From contig NC_066837.1 in the NCBI RefSeq assembly GCF_001640805.2, positions 18,903,501 through 18,967,500 on the forward strand: a stretch of DNA of 64,000 nucleotides, in the 5' to 3' direction. This document shows, in pieces, positions 10,357 through 22,418 of this stretch. The notes beneath the pieces were generated by a model that saw nothing but the letters and a program-made list of their open reading frames with translations, made no database searches and was not told the origin of the DNA. Numbering within the stretch: the stretch's first letter is position 1; each line of letters opens with the position of its first letter. Source of the stretch: Lates calcarifer (taxonomy: Eukaryota; Chordata; Actinopteri; Centropomidae). Both the position numbers and the translations under genes were made by a program.

Positions 10357-12369
10357 TCCATGAAGGTGGTTTTCGATGTTCTTCACCTGTGTGATAGCAA
10401 AACAAACAAACAAACAGACTTTGATTTGTTATTTCGTCTAAATGTTTGCATCAAATAGGGATGTCACAGCGGTTAAAGCACCTATGGCCGAAGTAAGCTT
10501 GGCATTGTGACCACCAAAACTGTAACAGAGATTTTGGGAAACTTTGTCTGATCCCACTTATCTTAGCAAACCTCAAGGCTTCAGTCACTCATGCAGTGGT
10601 CTCTTCTCTTAAGCTGTTGTTTGACCTTCGCGAGAGGAAAGAAATTTCACACCTGAGTGTATGGTAACTCAACTGTCCCATTAACAATGAAAAGTAGTTT
10701 CCAACTTGAAGTTCTCTACTTTTTGTCATCACTCTGCTGCCAGACCAGAAATAAACCAGTGTTTTCTGTGTAGTGCACGGCCTGTTACGTCTTTATTTGG
10801 AGGGAAATCCACACCCACACAGTCAGCAGCACACAAACACCACACACACATACACACACAACAAACAAGCTACCAGGGTTATTCTTTTGTATCATCTGAC
10901 ATTTTCCTCTGTGCATGAAGATGACACAGCTTTAATCACCTCCATTTCCAAGAATGCCAACCAATGAAATAGCCAATACAATCATATACAGTCACAGTGT
11001 AGCCCCTATGTGCAGGATCTTGGCAATTAATGCCGATTTTTATGTCTTTTTATGAGCTGGATCATTTCCTTTGCCGACAAACGAGATCTTGTTATTTCCT
11101 CCCTGATTACATAAATGATTGAATCCTTGTTGATATTGAGGTTGTTTTCCTGTTTGTTGTCCTAGGGACACCAGTGTGCATTCAATTTACGTTCCACAGG
11201 GACCACCAGGCCGCAGACTTATTTTTGAAAAGGGACCAAAAGCAACACCGTAACAGGAATATGGCTGAGTGTTATGCATCTACTCTATTAAGAACTCTAT
11301 TATCGTAAATGTCTCTGTTTGTCATTGTGACAACTGTGCACCGAATCCGTCCAGCCATAGTGCACTACTGGCAGAAGCCGGGGGAACTAATGTGCCTAAT
11401 ATGTCCCCAGGAACATCGCCTCTGCCAAGCGTGCACTCTGAATCCGCCTGTGTAATCAAGGCGGTATAGGACATGAATATCTGCCGATAGTGGCGGCAGC
11501 ACTTCCATATCTAGCTGTTGCCTCCTGCCCTGATGAGCCTATCTGACTCAAATTACAAGGTGAAAGCGGGGCTTTTGTGTGTTGGCTTAAGTAGAGCAGC
11601 TTGGGTAATGAGTATGGTCTTCCTGCACACTCTGGCAGAGCATGGGAGTTAATCTAATGATGGGGGAGAGAGCCACGATTCCTAATGGCCTCAGAGAGAG
11701 AGAGACAGAGAAGCAGGGAAGTAGGGACAGATGGAGACTCTAATACAGAGCCCTCTTTCTGCCCCAATCATGGGGGCAGCACTCCTGTACTGCAGACTTA
11801 ATCATCTCTCCACTAGACTTTGAGATTCAATATAGAAAGAACCCTGAGCGAGGACTGGCAGGATTTGAAGCAACCAAAGTAAACTTATTGGTCCTTGAGA
11901 AGATGATTATGGTTGTGATGTTGACTGTTTGCAGTTGAAGGATGTAGGGCATTTAAACATCAAGTCAATATTGTGACCTGTTTTAAAGTTATCTGTTGTG
12001 AATCATAGTAGCCTACAGGCATCATTTAATGTATGTGTTCATGTAAGTGTACCATGAGGCAGGGGTCAGCAGTTAGGTTCAGCCATGGGTCAGTTTTTGT
12101 TCGTGTTAGTGCCGTGCAGAAATGGTGGAGATACAAACCTGTAAATTTTATATAATTATTATTTTTATACATTCAAGAATACATTCATTTATTCATTTCT
12201 AAACTGTTTGTTTTGACAAAAAATGAATACACCATTGACCAGTGTATGTTCTGTGTAGCACTATGGGATTAGAGATGTAATTGATGTAAATGACACACAA
12301 TAAACAGTGGCTGCTTCAGTTAGCTGAATGAAAGAACAGTTGCTGTTGTTGGAGAGTAAAAAGAAGGCT

Positions 12370-12697
12370 CTCCAGCAGCTCTGTGAGGCTGTACACTGCA
12401 GTGCTTTGAGCTAAATGCCAATGTCGGCATACTAATACGCACACAGAGACAATGCTAACATACAGACGTTTAGACAGGTTTACAATGTTTCACCACTTTA
12501 GCATGTTAGCATGCTAAACTTTGCTAATTAGCATTAAACACAAAGTACAGCTGATGGAAATGTCATTAGTTTGACTTTAAAAAGTCACCAATTATGACTA
12601 TTAATTATGATGGGGACGTGAATGTTTGAGCCCAGTTTCATGCCAATCCATCCAGTAGTTAGAGACATTTCAGTAAAGACCAAAGGTGGTGGTCAGA
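12370..12697 (-). repeat. Dispersed repeat family A, reverse copy
   Basis: Reverse-complement copy of the family also seen at 5.3 and 15.9 kb. It carries the end block CAGCAGCTCTGTGAGGCTGT, the palindromic core TAGCATGTTAGCATGCTAA, AAACACAAAGTACAGCTGA, and the block ATGCCAATCCATCCAGTAGTT. It lies inverted relative to the 15.9-kb copy. Confidence 0.75.
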
Positions 12698-13467
12698 CCA
12701 AGTATCTAACAGATTTCCTAACAAATTTATTACTACATCTTATTTACATTATGAGAATACTGTAGTTCCTTTTCTGCTTTAGGAGAGGCTCTTCTAATGC
12801 AGTGCTCTGAAATGCCCTGCTCCATGTAACTACATTACATTTAATTTGGCAACATATATATTAATGTACGAAATAACTGTGAGATAACTCATTAAATGAT
12901 TATCCATTAAGCATTAACTAATTGCATTAACTCATATATGGCTTGATCATAATGGTGAGTGATACACCCAGCAGTAATTAGATCGGCATGACTCATGCAT
13001 GAGTTATGCTTTACTTAATGACATACAGTAATATTAACATTTGTACTTTAAGATAATGTCTGTGCATTTAATGTCAGACTTTAATGCAATCATTCCAAGT
13101 AACTGAGTGTTTAGGCCTATTGTCTTCTGCTTTACCTAAAAAAGATCATTTGCAGTCAAAAACAATGTTTCGTCCATGTAGAATAAAATGTGGAGTCTGG
13201 AGCCAGATGGTTATACAGTATGTGGGCTTATCTGTTTGTCGAAACTAGGAATGAACGTGCTTCTGAGGTAACCCACCCAGTGATCAGAGCACCTCATAAT
13301 CAACAGCAGGCTGATACAGCGAGCAACGGCCTCCTGCAGCGAAAGCAAAAGTCTGATAAGATGCCACTCAGAGGCAATTAGCACGCACCAACAACAATAA
13401 CAGTCTTCCAAACTCTCAGCCAGCCCCCTCAGACATACACAGTTGACAACACCTACACACACACATT

Positions 13468-13484
13468 CTCTCTCTCTCTCTCTC
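13468..13484. repeat. CT microsatellite
   Basis: Short CT tract following a CA tract. Confidence 0.85.
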
Positions 13485-15404
13485 TTGTTCTCTATGGTTT
13501 TATAGGTTGTACTTTAGTCAGGGAGGGGCTGAGTGGGTTGGAGAGGTTGTGAGAATAGCAAGGTGTCCTCTGAGCCAGCATGATATGTTTGTTCTCTTCT
13601 CTCAGCACCACCCGGGCACCACTTCAGGAAATGAGCAGCAATATACAGAGGAGCTACTTCTAATAGGTCACGTATAAGCACCATGAGAGCTGACCCTGTG
13701 GTTGACACTGTGATGGAGGAAATGAGATGAACCACAGCAGCAAGCAGCTTGATGCATGTACTGTAGTAGTCATTACTGCCATAAATACCTGATACATCGT
13801 ATTAAAAGATTTTGACCAGCGAGGGACACGACTCATCAGACACAAAAGCACTGAACAGTAGGTGAAACTCTCTCTCTTCAACTGCTTCATAGTGCCTTGA
13901 AATTTGCTTCACACATTCATGGAGCTCCTGACTCTTTATCTAGCACCATCATCAGTTTGATTTGTAATGATATTCCCATTAGCCTTTAATTTGCAGAAAC
14001 ACATGAATAAAGCTTATTGGTCAGAAATATCCAGACTAAAGGTCTCATACTGTAGAGTGTTATTCCCATGCCTTTTTTGGTTATAAAGCAGGTCTAGGTG
14101 CCACGTAAACACTGTGAAAGTATCAAAATGCTTAATCCACAGGCCTCTAAATGAGCCGTCAGCCATGTCCCCAGTCATTCAATCTCTGAGCTAGCAAGGC
14201 ACAAGACTTAGAAACACTGAAGCCAATTTATCATTGTACAGCCTTCCCAGTGAAATAATAATTGAGACCAGTGACTAAAGTTTACTATGTCTGAAATACA
14301 AGAGCAATGTTCGTCTGAATATAACTGTCTGATTGGCTCATTTCATTGCTTATTGCTTAACCTTTTCCTCAGCTGTGGCCATCACCAGTTGCATTTGCAT
14401 TTACCTGTGGTTGGACTGGCCTTGCGTCACTTAGAACACAGTCAGCCAATCAGAAGAGATGCTCAGAGACAGACACGATTCACCCTGTTCTTGCTAGAGC
14501 TCCAGAGAGAAGCATCGGAGAGGAGATGTAAAACAACAAATACAGTGTATCTTCTAATAGATATCAAAACTTCAAATAAAACACCAGAAAATATGAGACC
14601 TTTAATCTGAAAGTGTGCATACAAAGAGGTGACTGCTGCTTCTCAACAGATTACACCATCTCCTGGCACACATGACTACATCACAGCGAACACACCCCCA
14701 GGACATGTCAGATATGCCCATTGGTCTGCAATATTCAGTGTATCTCTAAAACAACGCTGCGTCTCAAGGGTTACATGGACTCCCTCTAATCGAGTCAGGC
14801 AAGTTGGTTCAGTCATTTTTCAAGAGTGCACATCACTGCTTGTGACACATATCAGTGCTCATACCATCATACTAATCCAGTTGCCTCTTTTCAAATCCCC
14901 CACAACCATGCTCCAACAACCAGGCCATGAGAATGGAGGTGACCCAATAAACCACGTCTACATATAATGAGGAGTGATTCCCCCCACTGCAGAGGGAGAG
15001 GCCTGGGCTTTCCCCCTGTCTGTTCCTCTTGGCATATCTTCAGTTCAGTGAGTGACTCAGCCCCTCTGGATGCCCCATGGCTGCTGGGTGGCAGCTGAGA
15101 AAGAGTTGAATTAAAGATGGCCTGGTGGGCCCCACAAGCTGCTTCTCTTCCCCTGGTGTTTTCAAGATGCTGGCTTTTGCTGCTGGTCATGTTACAGGTC
15201 ACAACAGACCTCTGAGAAGAGATGTCCACTTAATAATACCAATGACTCACACAACAGGGATAAATACATTAAATAATAATACATACAGCTCAGCCACAGC
15301 ATTAAAACAGGTTGTGGCTGATCAGTGTCTGGTAAAAGCAGCATGTATTATACGTAATAGACTGTACCTGCTGCCGACCTAATCAGTTTCTCAATGGAGA
15401 GAAA

Positions 15405-15640
15405 CTTAATCCACCAGAATTAATTAATTCATAAATCATTTAAATAATCTTTTATGCCAACATGCCAAAAGTTTACTGGTTTCAGTAGCTAAAATGTGAA
15501 TATTTGCTGGTTTTCTTCGTCTTTAATGACAGTAAATTGAATTTATTTGGGTTTTGGACCACTGGTCAGACAAAACAAGCAATTTGAAAAAGTCAGCTTT
15601 GGGGTACTTTGGAGAAATTGTGATGAGCATTTGTCACTTT
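15405..15640 (+). repeat. Dispersed repeat family B (MITE-like)
   Basis: The segment has an ordered series of blocks: TTAATTAATT near the start, ATGTGAATATTTGCTGG, GACAGTAAATTGAAT, TTTGGGTTTTGGACCACTGG, ACAAAACAAGCAATTTGA, and GTGATGAGCATTTGTCAC. The same blocks recur at 26.2-26.6 and 53.7-53.9 kb, and terminal parts at 23.5 and 49.8 kb. I recognise this as a very common teleost interspersed element, probably a short non-autonomous DNA transposon. The superfamily is not established here. Confidence 0.75.
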
Positions 15641-15894
15641 TGTCAAGATTGTTTGTGTATAGAAAAAAACGGGACAAAGCATGTATGTTTCCACTGATTT
15701 AACATGAAATTATTTTTCAGACCTGCTGAATAGGAACAAATGAAGCATGGAGAGAGTGGTAGGGACACAAAGCTGGCCCTATTTATCTTACATAGAAATG
15801 GATAGTGGGTGTACAGGGCAATCATTTTTTTAAAATTCCTACCTTCATCCCTGTCTCCATCTGAATAGAACAGTAATGACAGTGCTTTCTAGCC

Positions 15895-16365
15895 ATGCTA
15901 GCGGGGTGGCTCTAGGGAAGCATGTCTTTCTGTCGGTCTGTCGCCTGTGAGCCACCATATTGTGGAATATCATAGTAACTATTGCCACGAAATTTACTAC
16001 AGATATTTATGGTGCCCAGAGGATGAATCCCACTGACTTTGGCGATCTCCTGACTTTTCTTGTAGTGATACCATGAAGTTGACATTTGTGGTTTTTGTGT
16101 GAAATGTCTCAACATCTATCTACCCCCAGGATGAATCGTCATGACTTTTCACCCAGCCCCCTTCATCATGTCAACATTTTAACATGTCCAATACTTTATA
16201 CTACTACATTACAATGGCGATCATGACATACCTGATAAGCATCAGCATATTAGCATTGCCACTATGAGCATGTTAGCATGCTGACATTAGCATTTAACTT
16301 GAAACATGGCTCTGCCGTCTACCTCACAGAGCTGCTACCATGGCTTTAGAGTCTTATGTAGAATC
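15895..16365 (+). repeat. Dispersed repeat family A, longest copy
   Basis: The most complete copy in the window. It starts near GGTGGCTCTAGGGAAGCATG and includes GGTGCCCAGAGGATGAATCC, GAAGTTGACATTTGTGG, a partial internal duplication of the AGGATGAAT block, GAGCATGTTAGCATGCTGAC, and the end CTCACAGAGCTGCTACCATG. It is non-coding. Confidence 0.8.
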
Positions 16366-17964
16366 CCACTGTCAATTTCCACAGTGGCTAGTCTAAAGAT
16401 GATTGAGACTGATTTTGCATAAAATTACACAGAATGATATGATACTCCATGAAGCACCCTGGCAGCGACAACTTTATTAGTTTTAAATGATAAATGTCAC
16501 AGTATGTGGCTGTGTATTTCTCATGGTTGTCACCAATAAACCTCTCATTTCAGAGCTTGAAATGTTTCATTGTTTGCCAGCGAGAGACAGGTTTGCATAA
16601 CTCTTATATAATTATGGCAGCGCCTTGACAAAGGGGGTGGGCATCTGAAGAAACAGAGCAGAATTAAGGGGCAACTGAAGGAGAGCCAGGCAGACAGGCG
16701 AAACCTTTCTGCAAGCCATCAGTGCTAAGCGACCCAGACGGGGAATCTGTCATGTTGGATGCCAATGCTAACTAAATGCTGAGGTATATGACATTCCTTC
16801 CTCCCACTCCGTTATCTGTCAGTGTGTGTGCGTGAAGGGTGGTGATAGGGCAGAGACAGGCTCGGTGAGTATATGTTACATAAGCAAAAATTAGGTTAAT
16901 GTATTGACCGTATTGATATGCACTGACTTGACATCTGTGCTGCATCGCCCTAACAACGGATAAAAGCTGCTTATCAGTTATTAAGCTTCTGTCAATGGTC
17001 TCATGTTCAGGAGATGAAACCAGATGGTGAGGAATGCCAGTGATGGCAATTAGTGCAAACTGGGGCATGTGTGCAGAAAGTACGCAGTGAAAACTCGCTT
17101 GTTTTCATTGCCCTTCTGAGATGAAACCTCTCAAAGCTCCACGCTTCGAGCACCGTATGGGAGTGACAGCACTGTCTCTTAAAACCCATGAAAAACACCA
17201 TATGCAGGGACGGCCCTCTTCCCCCCTTCAAGGCCACGCAGCAATAGAGCTCACAGCTGGAGAACGGTGGAAGTGAGAATCTACTGTCTCCATTCATGGC
17301 TCCTCTCCCGCTCCTCAGCTGTGCCATTTTCAATCAATAGCTTTTAGGAAATCAGCATCTACCCTGCAGTTTGAAATGAAAGGCCTCTTTTGTTGTGAAG
17401 CAGATAGTGTGTATAATGATCTCACGCTGAAGAAACACGCACGTTTTTCAGAGGCATTTTTTCTCCCCCCGTTGCAGCAAATTACATAATATGTTCATGT
17501 TCAAAGTAAAGCCTGAATGTCTTTGGAGGGAAAAGCTGCATTCACAGCCAAAGTAGGAATTAAGGTGATGCCTACCTATCTTCTGGTGTGAAGTGGAGGA
17601 AAAGCAGTGCGTTTTAGAAGCACAAGACTTACATGTGAATAAGATCATCTCGTTTCCCCTCTGGCTCCAGGTGTTTACTGGGACCACTAATTCCCATTTG
17701 CATATATGCTTACCTCCTCCTCCTACTCCTCCCACTCCCCTTCCCCTCACTGTGGATCATGTGCCAGCGCCTGGAGCAGAACAGGAACGCAAGAATGACT
17801 TGATTTGACCAAGGAGAGGTCTGACAACTTCTTTATTATTCCCTCAAAGCATTATACTCCTCTGAGACACCACTGTTGCAATGATAAAGATAAATGATGT
17901 TGCCAATAATTGATTTTACTGTGGCACTGATGACAAAATACAGAGGCATGGCTGTGGTGCACAT

Positions 17965-18815
17965 TGCACCAGTACTGGAGAAGTAATCAAATCCTTTACT
18001 TAAAATAGGATGTCCACTGTAAAAAATAATGCAAAGTTGCTGGTGGCCTACTATGAAAATGCATCATATTGTTGTATAGTATGAGCATTTGAACACATTA
18101 ATTATTTTTTAAAAAAAAGCAATAATTCTCAGTGAGATGTGCTGAAGTAAAGATATAATGTCTCATAAAAGAATCAGAGGGTCAGTGCCTTAGAAACTGT
18201 ACTTGACATCCTGAGATCATTGTGCTGAGTTAATTTCTGCTTTGTGCAGATGCCATAGACATTAACTATTTAGTGCAGCACAGCTTCATCTGGAGTTTAA
18301 TTACAGTTTTTACTGGATTGCAAGCTGTTTTTAAGAATAACTGGAAAAGATTCTAGTTTCAAACCAAATGCATTATGGCATGGTGAGCATGAGCTGCATT
18401 TTTCTGAATCCAACATCACCATCTGTTGGTCGACTAATGCACCTGCTCCAGTTTGATAATGACTAGAAAAACTGTCAAAGTAGGAAGAAAAAAAATGAAA
18501 ATTATAAGCAAAATGTGCCGAAAGTGGTATACTATATTACTGAATTCCTATTATTGTCCAGTAAGAAGCTTTTTCATACTGTAGCTGGTCAAAATGCAGC
18601 TAATGTGAATCACCATACAATATACTGTTGAGTAATTTACTATATTACAACACATTATATTCTAAAGGCTCATCATACAGCATGTTTGTGTGCAGAATCT
18701 AAATCTGCAAAGTGACTAGTAGCTGTACAATATTTCCTTCTTAACCGTAGCAAAGGGGAATAACTGATAAAATGGAAATTCCCAAGTAAAGTATAAGAAC
18801 CTCAAAGCTGTATTT
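17965..18815 (+). repeat. Dispersed repeat family C (long, MITE-like)
   Basis: It begins ACTGGAGAAGTAATCAAATC and ends with AAATGGAAATTCCCAAGTAAAG followed by a CTCAAAG block. In between are AATCTGCAAAGTGACTAGTAGCTG and ACAATATTTCC. A second copy is at 52.1-53.0 kb. This family is frequent in fish genomes. The middle of the copy is diverged, so the borders are approximate. Confidence 0.6.
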
Positions 18816-19530
18816 ATTTTCTTTCTACCACCACACTGAGCTGTGTGTGTGGGCGTAATGTCAGTACAGGTACAGTGTTTCCTGCCTGATAACTGTAGTG
18901 GTCAGTATTTATAGAGTTGGGATTTATTAAAATGCATTTGCTCTGTGGGGATTTCGTTTCTCTCTGTGCCGCAGAGACAATCGTTCTTCTAGATTGATTC
19001 ATTCTGTCCAGCTGATGCCCACCACACAGTTATCATTGTGACCATCTAAGGAAATGAAGCTAAACTGAACTGAAATAATTTAAACCAGGTCACGAATCTC
19101 TGTATATTATCCCTCCACAAATTAATGATTTCTATCTTGTCATTTTCTCCTCTTGCAGGCCTCCTCATATAGAAGTCCTGTGTTCTGATTTTTAATGACA
19201 TATTTAAAGACTCTATTGTGATGAAATGAACATTTCATCACACTTTTTTTTCTCATCATAGTTAACATTAATCAAAGTGCATTTATACTCATGTGCTAAA
19301 CTTAAACAAGGAGCCACACTGTCTGCCTCTAATCATCTGTGGTCATTTGTTGCTGTAGTTTCTGATAAAATTTTACATCAATATTCAAAAATCCATCATA
19401 GAGGAGGCAGACCAACCACTCTCTTACTTGTGAAATTTATTCAATTTCTAAAGTAGATTTTATTGCTACCTATACTAATATGTTAACTTTGAGACAAAAT
19501 ATTTTAGAAAGTGGAAGTGAGTGCAATATA

Positions 19531-19740
19531 CAGGTGCATCTCAAAAAAATTTTAATATCATGAAAAAGTTCAATATTTTTTGTCAGTTAATTCAGAAAGT
19601 GGAAACTGTACATATTCTAGACTCATTACATGTAAACTAAAATGTTTCAAGCATTTCTTTTTATTTTAATGTTGATGATTACAGTCTACAGCTAAGAAAA
19701 ACTGAAAATAATATATCTCAAAATATTAGAATATCTCATT
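19531..19740 (+). repeat. Left terminal inverted repeat of the Tc1-like element
   Basis: About 210 bp; its reverse complement matches 20871-21075 with scattered substitutions and small gaps. The inner end reads AAAATATTAGAATATCTCAT against AAAATATTATAATATTTCAT in the other arm. Confidence 0.88.
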
Positions 19741-19820
19741 TGGAGTTTAAGTAAATCACTATTTACGCAATATAAATACCATGAATCTCTCAGTCTGGTT
19801 CAGTATACCCAACCACAATC

Positions 19821-20798
19821 ATGGGTAAGACTGCTGACTTGACAGCTGTCCATAAGACTCTCACTGACACCCTCCACAAGGAGGGTAAGCCACAGAAGAT
19901 CATCGCTGGAAGGGCTGGCTGTTTGCAGAGTGCTGTATCGAAGCATATTCATGGAAAGGTGACTGGAAAAGTGTGGCAGGAAAAAGTGCACAGGCAACAG
20001 GGATGACTGCAGCCTTGAGAAGATTGTCATGCAAGGCCAATTCAAGAACTTAGGCAAGCTTCATAAGGAGTAGGACTGAAGCTGGAGTCAGTGCATCAAG
20101 AGCCACCACACACAGATGAGTCCGGGAAATGGGCTACAAGTGTTGCCTTCCTTGTGTCAAGCCACTCCTGAACCATAGACAATGTCAGAAGCATTTTACC
20201 TGGGCTAGGGAGAAAAAGGACTGGACTGCTGCTCAGTGGTCCAAAGTCCTCTTTTCAGATGAAAGTAAATTTTGCGTTTCATTTGGAAATCAAGGCCCCA
20301 GAGTCTGGAGGATGAGTGGAGAGGCACAGAATCCAAGATGCTTGAAGTGTGAAGTTTCCACAGTCAGTGATGATTTGGGGTGCCATGTCATCTGCTCGTG
20401 TTGGTTCACTGTGTTTTATCAGGTCCAAAGTCAATGCAGCTGTCTACCAAGAGATCTCAGAGCACTTCAGACTTCTTTCTGCTGAAGAGCTTTATGGAGA
20501 TGCTGACTTCCTTTTCAAGCAGGACTTGCCAAAACCGGTAACTGGTTTGTTGATCATGGGATTACTGTGCTTGATTGGCCAAGCCAACTCGCCTGACCTG
20601 AACCCCATAGACAATCTATGGTGTATTGTCAAGAGGAGGATCAGAGACACCAGACCCAACAATACAGATGAGCTGAAGGCCGCTATCAAAGCAACCTGGG
20701 CTTCCATAACACCTCAGCAGTGCCACAGGCTTATCGCTTCCATGCCACGCCACACTGAGGCAGTAATTCATGTAAAAGGAGCCCCAATCAAGTATTGA
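19821..20798 (+). pseudogene. Tc1-like transposase, frameshifted
   Basis: The start is MGKTADLT at 19821 and the stop is TGA at 20796-20798. The N-terminal part carries the helix-turn-helix DNA-binding region (around K-I-I-A-G-R-A-G-C-L-Q-S-A-V-S-K). The catalytic core shows the first Asp in V-L-F-S-D-E-S-K-F and the second in F-K-Q-D-L. The third acidic position lies in N-S-P-D-L-N-P-I-D-N-L-W, where this family normally has Glu. The gene cannot make an intact protein: the frame shifts near 20000, two in-frame stops lie near 20069-20077, and a second shift occurs near 20350. The segment after the second Asp is also scrambled. The C-terminal block (N-T-D-E-L-K-A-A-I-K-A-T-W) is well preserved. 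Confidence 0.93.
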
Positions 20799-20870
20799 GT
20801 GCATAAATGAACATACCTTACAGAAGTTTGACATTTCTACATTATAAATCCTTTGTTTGATTGATGAATT

Positions 20871-21075
20871 ATGAAATATTATAATATTTTGAGATACTGT
20901 ATTTTTGATTTTCATGAGTTATAAGCCATAATCATCAAAATTAAAACAAAAAAGGCTTGACATATTTCACTTTGTGTGTAATTAACCTAGAATATATGAA
21001 AGTTACACTTTTTGAATTAAATTACCAACAAAAATGAACTTTTCCACAGTATTATAATTTTTTGAGATACACCTG
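20871..21075 (-). repeat. Right terminal inverted repeat of the Tc1-like element
   Basis: Reverse-complement partner of 19531-19740, ending in ACACCTG just before the TA target dinucleotide. Confidence 0.88.
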
Positions 21076-21077
21076 TA

Positions 21078-22365
21078 TAAGTATAGAAATTATATGTGAT
21101 TATCTGATTCTGGCTCCATGTAAATCTGTATTTGTCAGAATATATTAGGGTCATAACGCCCTTTTTGCTTGTTAATATGGTCTTGTTAGAGGTGCTGTAT
21201 GTTAGTTTTGCTATTGCCACATAGCCAACATCAGCATTAACAGCTGTTTACCAGTCTAGAAGAAATTAAGTTAGCATGCTAGCTAGCCTTGGCTTGGTTG
21301 TCCTGTCTCATCACTTTCTGATAGTGACTCACTGTGGTGTCCAGACTGCCCTGAAGAAGCAGCACTGCTCACAGAGCATATTCTTCGCCTCTGAAACTCT
21401 TGGCAAGTGACCATTACCACCACCTGTGCCAACTTCCCCTCATGGTCCAACATGAAGTAATAATTAAGTTTACAATAAAAATAATAGCAACACTTTGCAA
21501 GCTATTTTGTCAGGAGAGAATACAGTTCTAGTTGCTTACACAGTGAACCAAGTGGTATAATATAACACAGGTTTATGGATAGAACTTCACAATATTGCAC
21601 TTGTGTGTTTTCTCCAATAACAGACCACAGCGTCTGCTGTGAAAAAAGTCTATATTTTAGCTTTTTTCATTACGTTTTTACAAACGTATCAAATGTTGAT
21701 TTTTCATGACAGATTTTCATCGATAAAGAATTGAGTAAATGCCTGACACCACAAGGAGGCAGTATACCACCTCTTTTCCGCGGACAGAACTAGTGAACAG
21801 CAGTAAAGTTCAATGGAAACTACAGCCCCGTGGAAATGTGTCAAGTCACAAAAAAAAAAAAAAACAACCACTCAAAAAATGTGGTGCCCTTAAAAATAAA
21901 AGTATGAATTTGTCCAATGGTAAATTGCTCTCAATGATTTATGGCAGTAGTTTTTGCGTAAATTCTTCTGACTAACTGTGCATCAACTAGCTTGAGCTAA
22001 CTGATAAAATACATGATAAAAATGCACAGACTGCATAAACAGTGGGAGGAAAGTGGGGCTAATGTAGGCCCAGTGGCACAAATATCAAATTCTTGGTCAG
22101 TTTAGCTTACTTTGCCACTTTAATGTGCGTGAATTTAAATAAGGTTAAACATTTATACACTAAGTAAATAAGTAGTGGAATCAGAATAGCAAAATATGAA
22201 TTATCCACATGTTGCTAAAAACTCCCAAAGATCTGAGGTCAGTATATGTGGCTCTTATTTTGAAATGGACCGGATGGCGTGTTTGATTTCATTACGCTTG
22301 ACACCGGTCCGTTCAGTTGCAGTCGTGTGCTCTCCACTCTGCTCGCATCATTCAGACGGGTAGCT
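21078..22365. other. Upstream flank of the sphingosine kinase gene
   Basis: No coding feature is seen. There is an A-run at 21849-21863. Base composition rises in GC from about 22260, consistent with entry into a promoter or 5' UTR. No clear TATA box was identified, so the transcription start is unknown. An ATG at 22274 opens a 29-codon upstream frame ending at 22363, if that far upstream is transcribed. Confidence 0.4.
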
Positions 22366-22371
22366 ATGTGA
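22366..22371 (+). promoter_or_regulatory. Start-stop upstream ORF (ATG TGA)
   Basis: An ATG directly followed by TGA lies 47 nt before the main start codon. If included in the 5' UTR this minimal start-stop element could stall ribosomes and reduce translation of the kinase. It is seen in the sequence, but function depends on the unknown transcription start. Confidence 0.35.
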
Positions 22372-22418
22372 TAGTGTGGCTACGTCCCGGTGTCCCCAAA
22401 GTCCGGCGTCCGCTCAGG

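Larger units (their letters stand above)
6795..19528. other. Long stretch without a recognised gene
   Basis: No exon of a recognised protein was found in these 12.7 kb. The first 3.6 kb holds four splice-bounded candidate exons, listed separately. The rest contains dispersed repeats (families A, B and C), microsatellites and AT-rich sequence. Long reading frames such as those at 14.3-15.2 kb have no recognisable domain and are treated as chance. Confidence 0.5.
19531..21075 (+). mobile_element. Tc1-like DNA transposon, inactive
   Basis: A 1545-bp element begins CAGGTGCATCTCAAAAAAA and ends with the matching reverse complement TTTTTTGAGATACACCTG. It is flanked by TA on both sides (19529-19530 and 21076-21077), the target duplication of Tc1/mariner elements. 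The terminal inverted repeats are long, about 205-210 bp. Inside is a single decayed transposase gene on the + strand. It lies 1.3 kb upstream of the sphingosine kinase start codon. Divergence between the two inverted repeats and the broken gene indicate an old insertion. Confidence 0.93.

Noticed and set aside
14287..15229. Overlapping frames of 107-112 codons on both strands
   Set aside because: No domain, no splice logic, no codon pattern suggesting selection; likely chance.
22317..22418. An upstream extension of the kinase frame by 34 codons
   Set aside because: It would start at a TTG. The first ATG in the frame, with a strong context, is at 22419.
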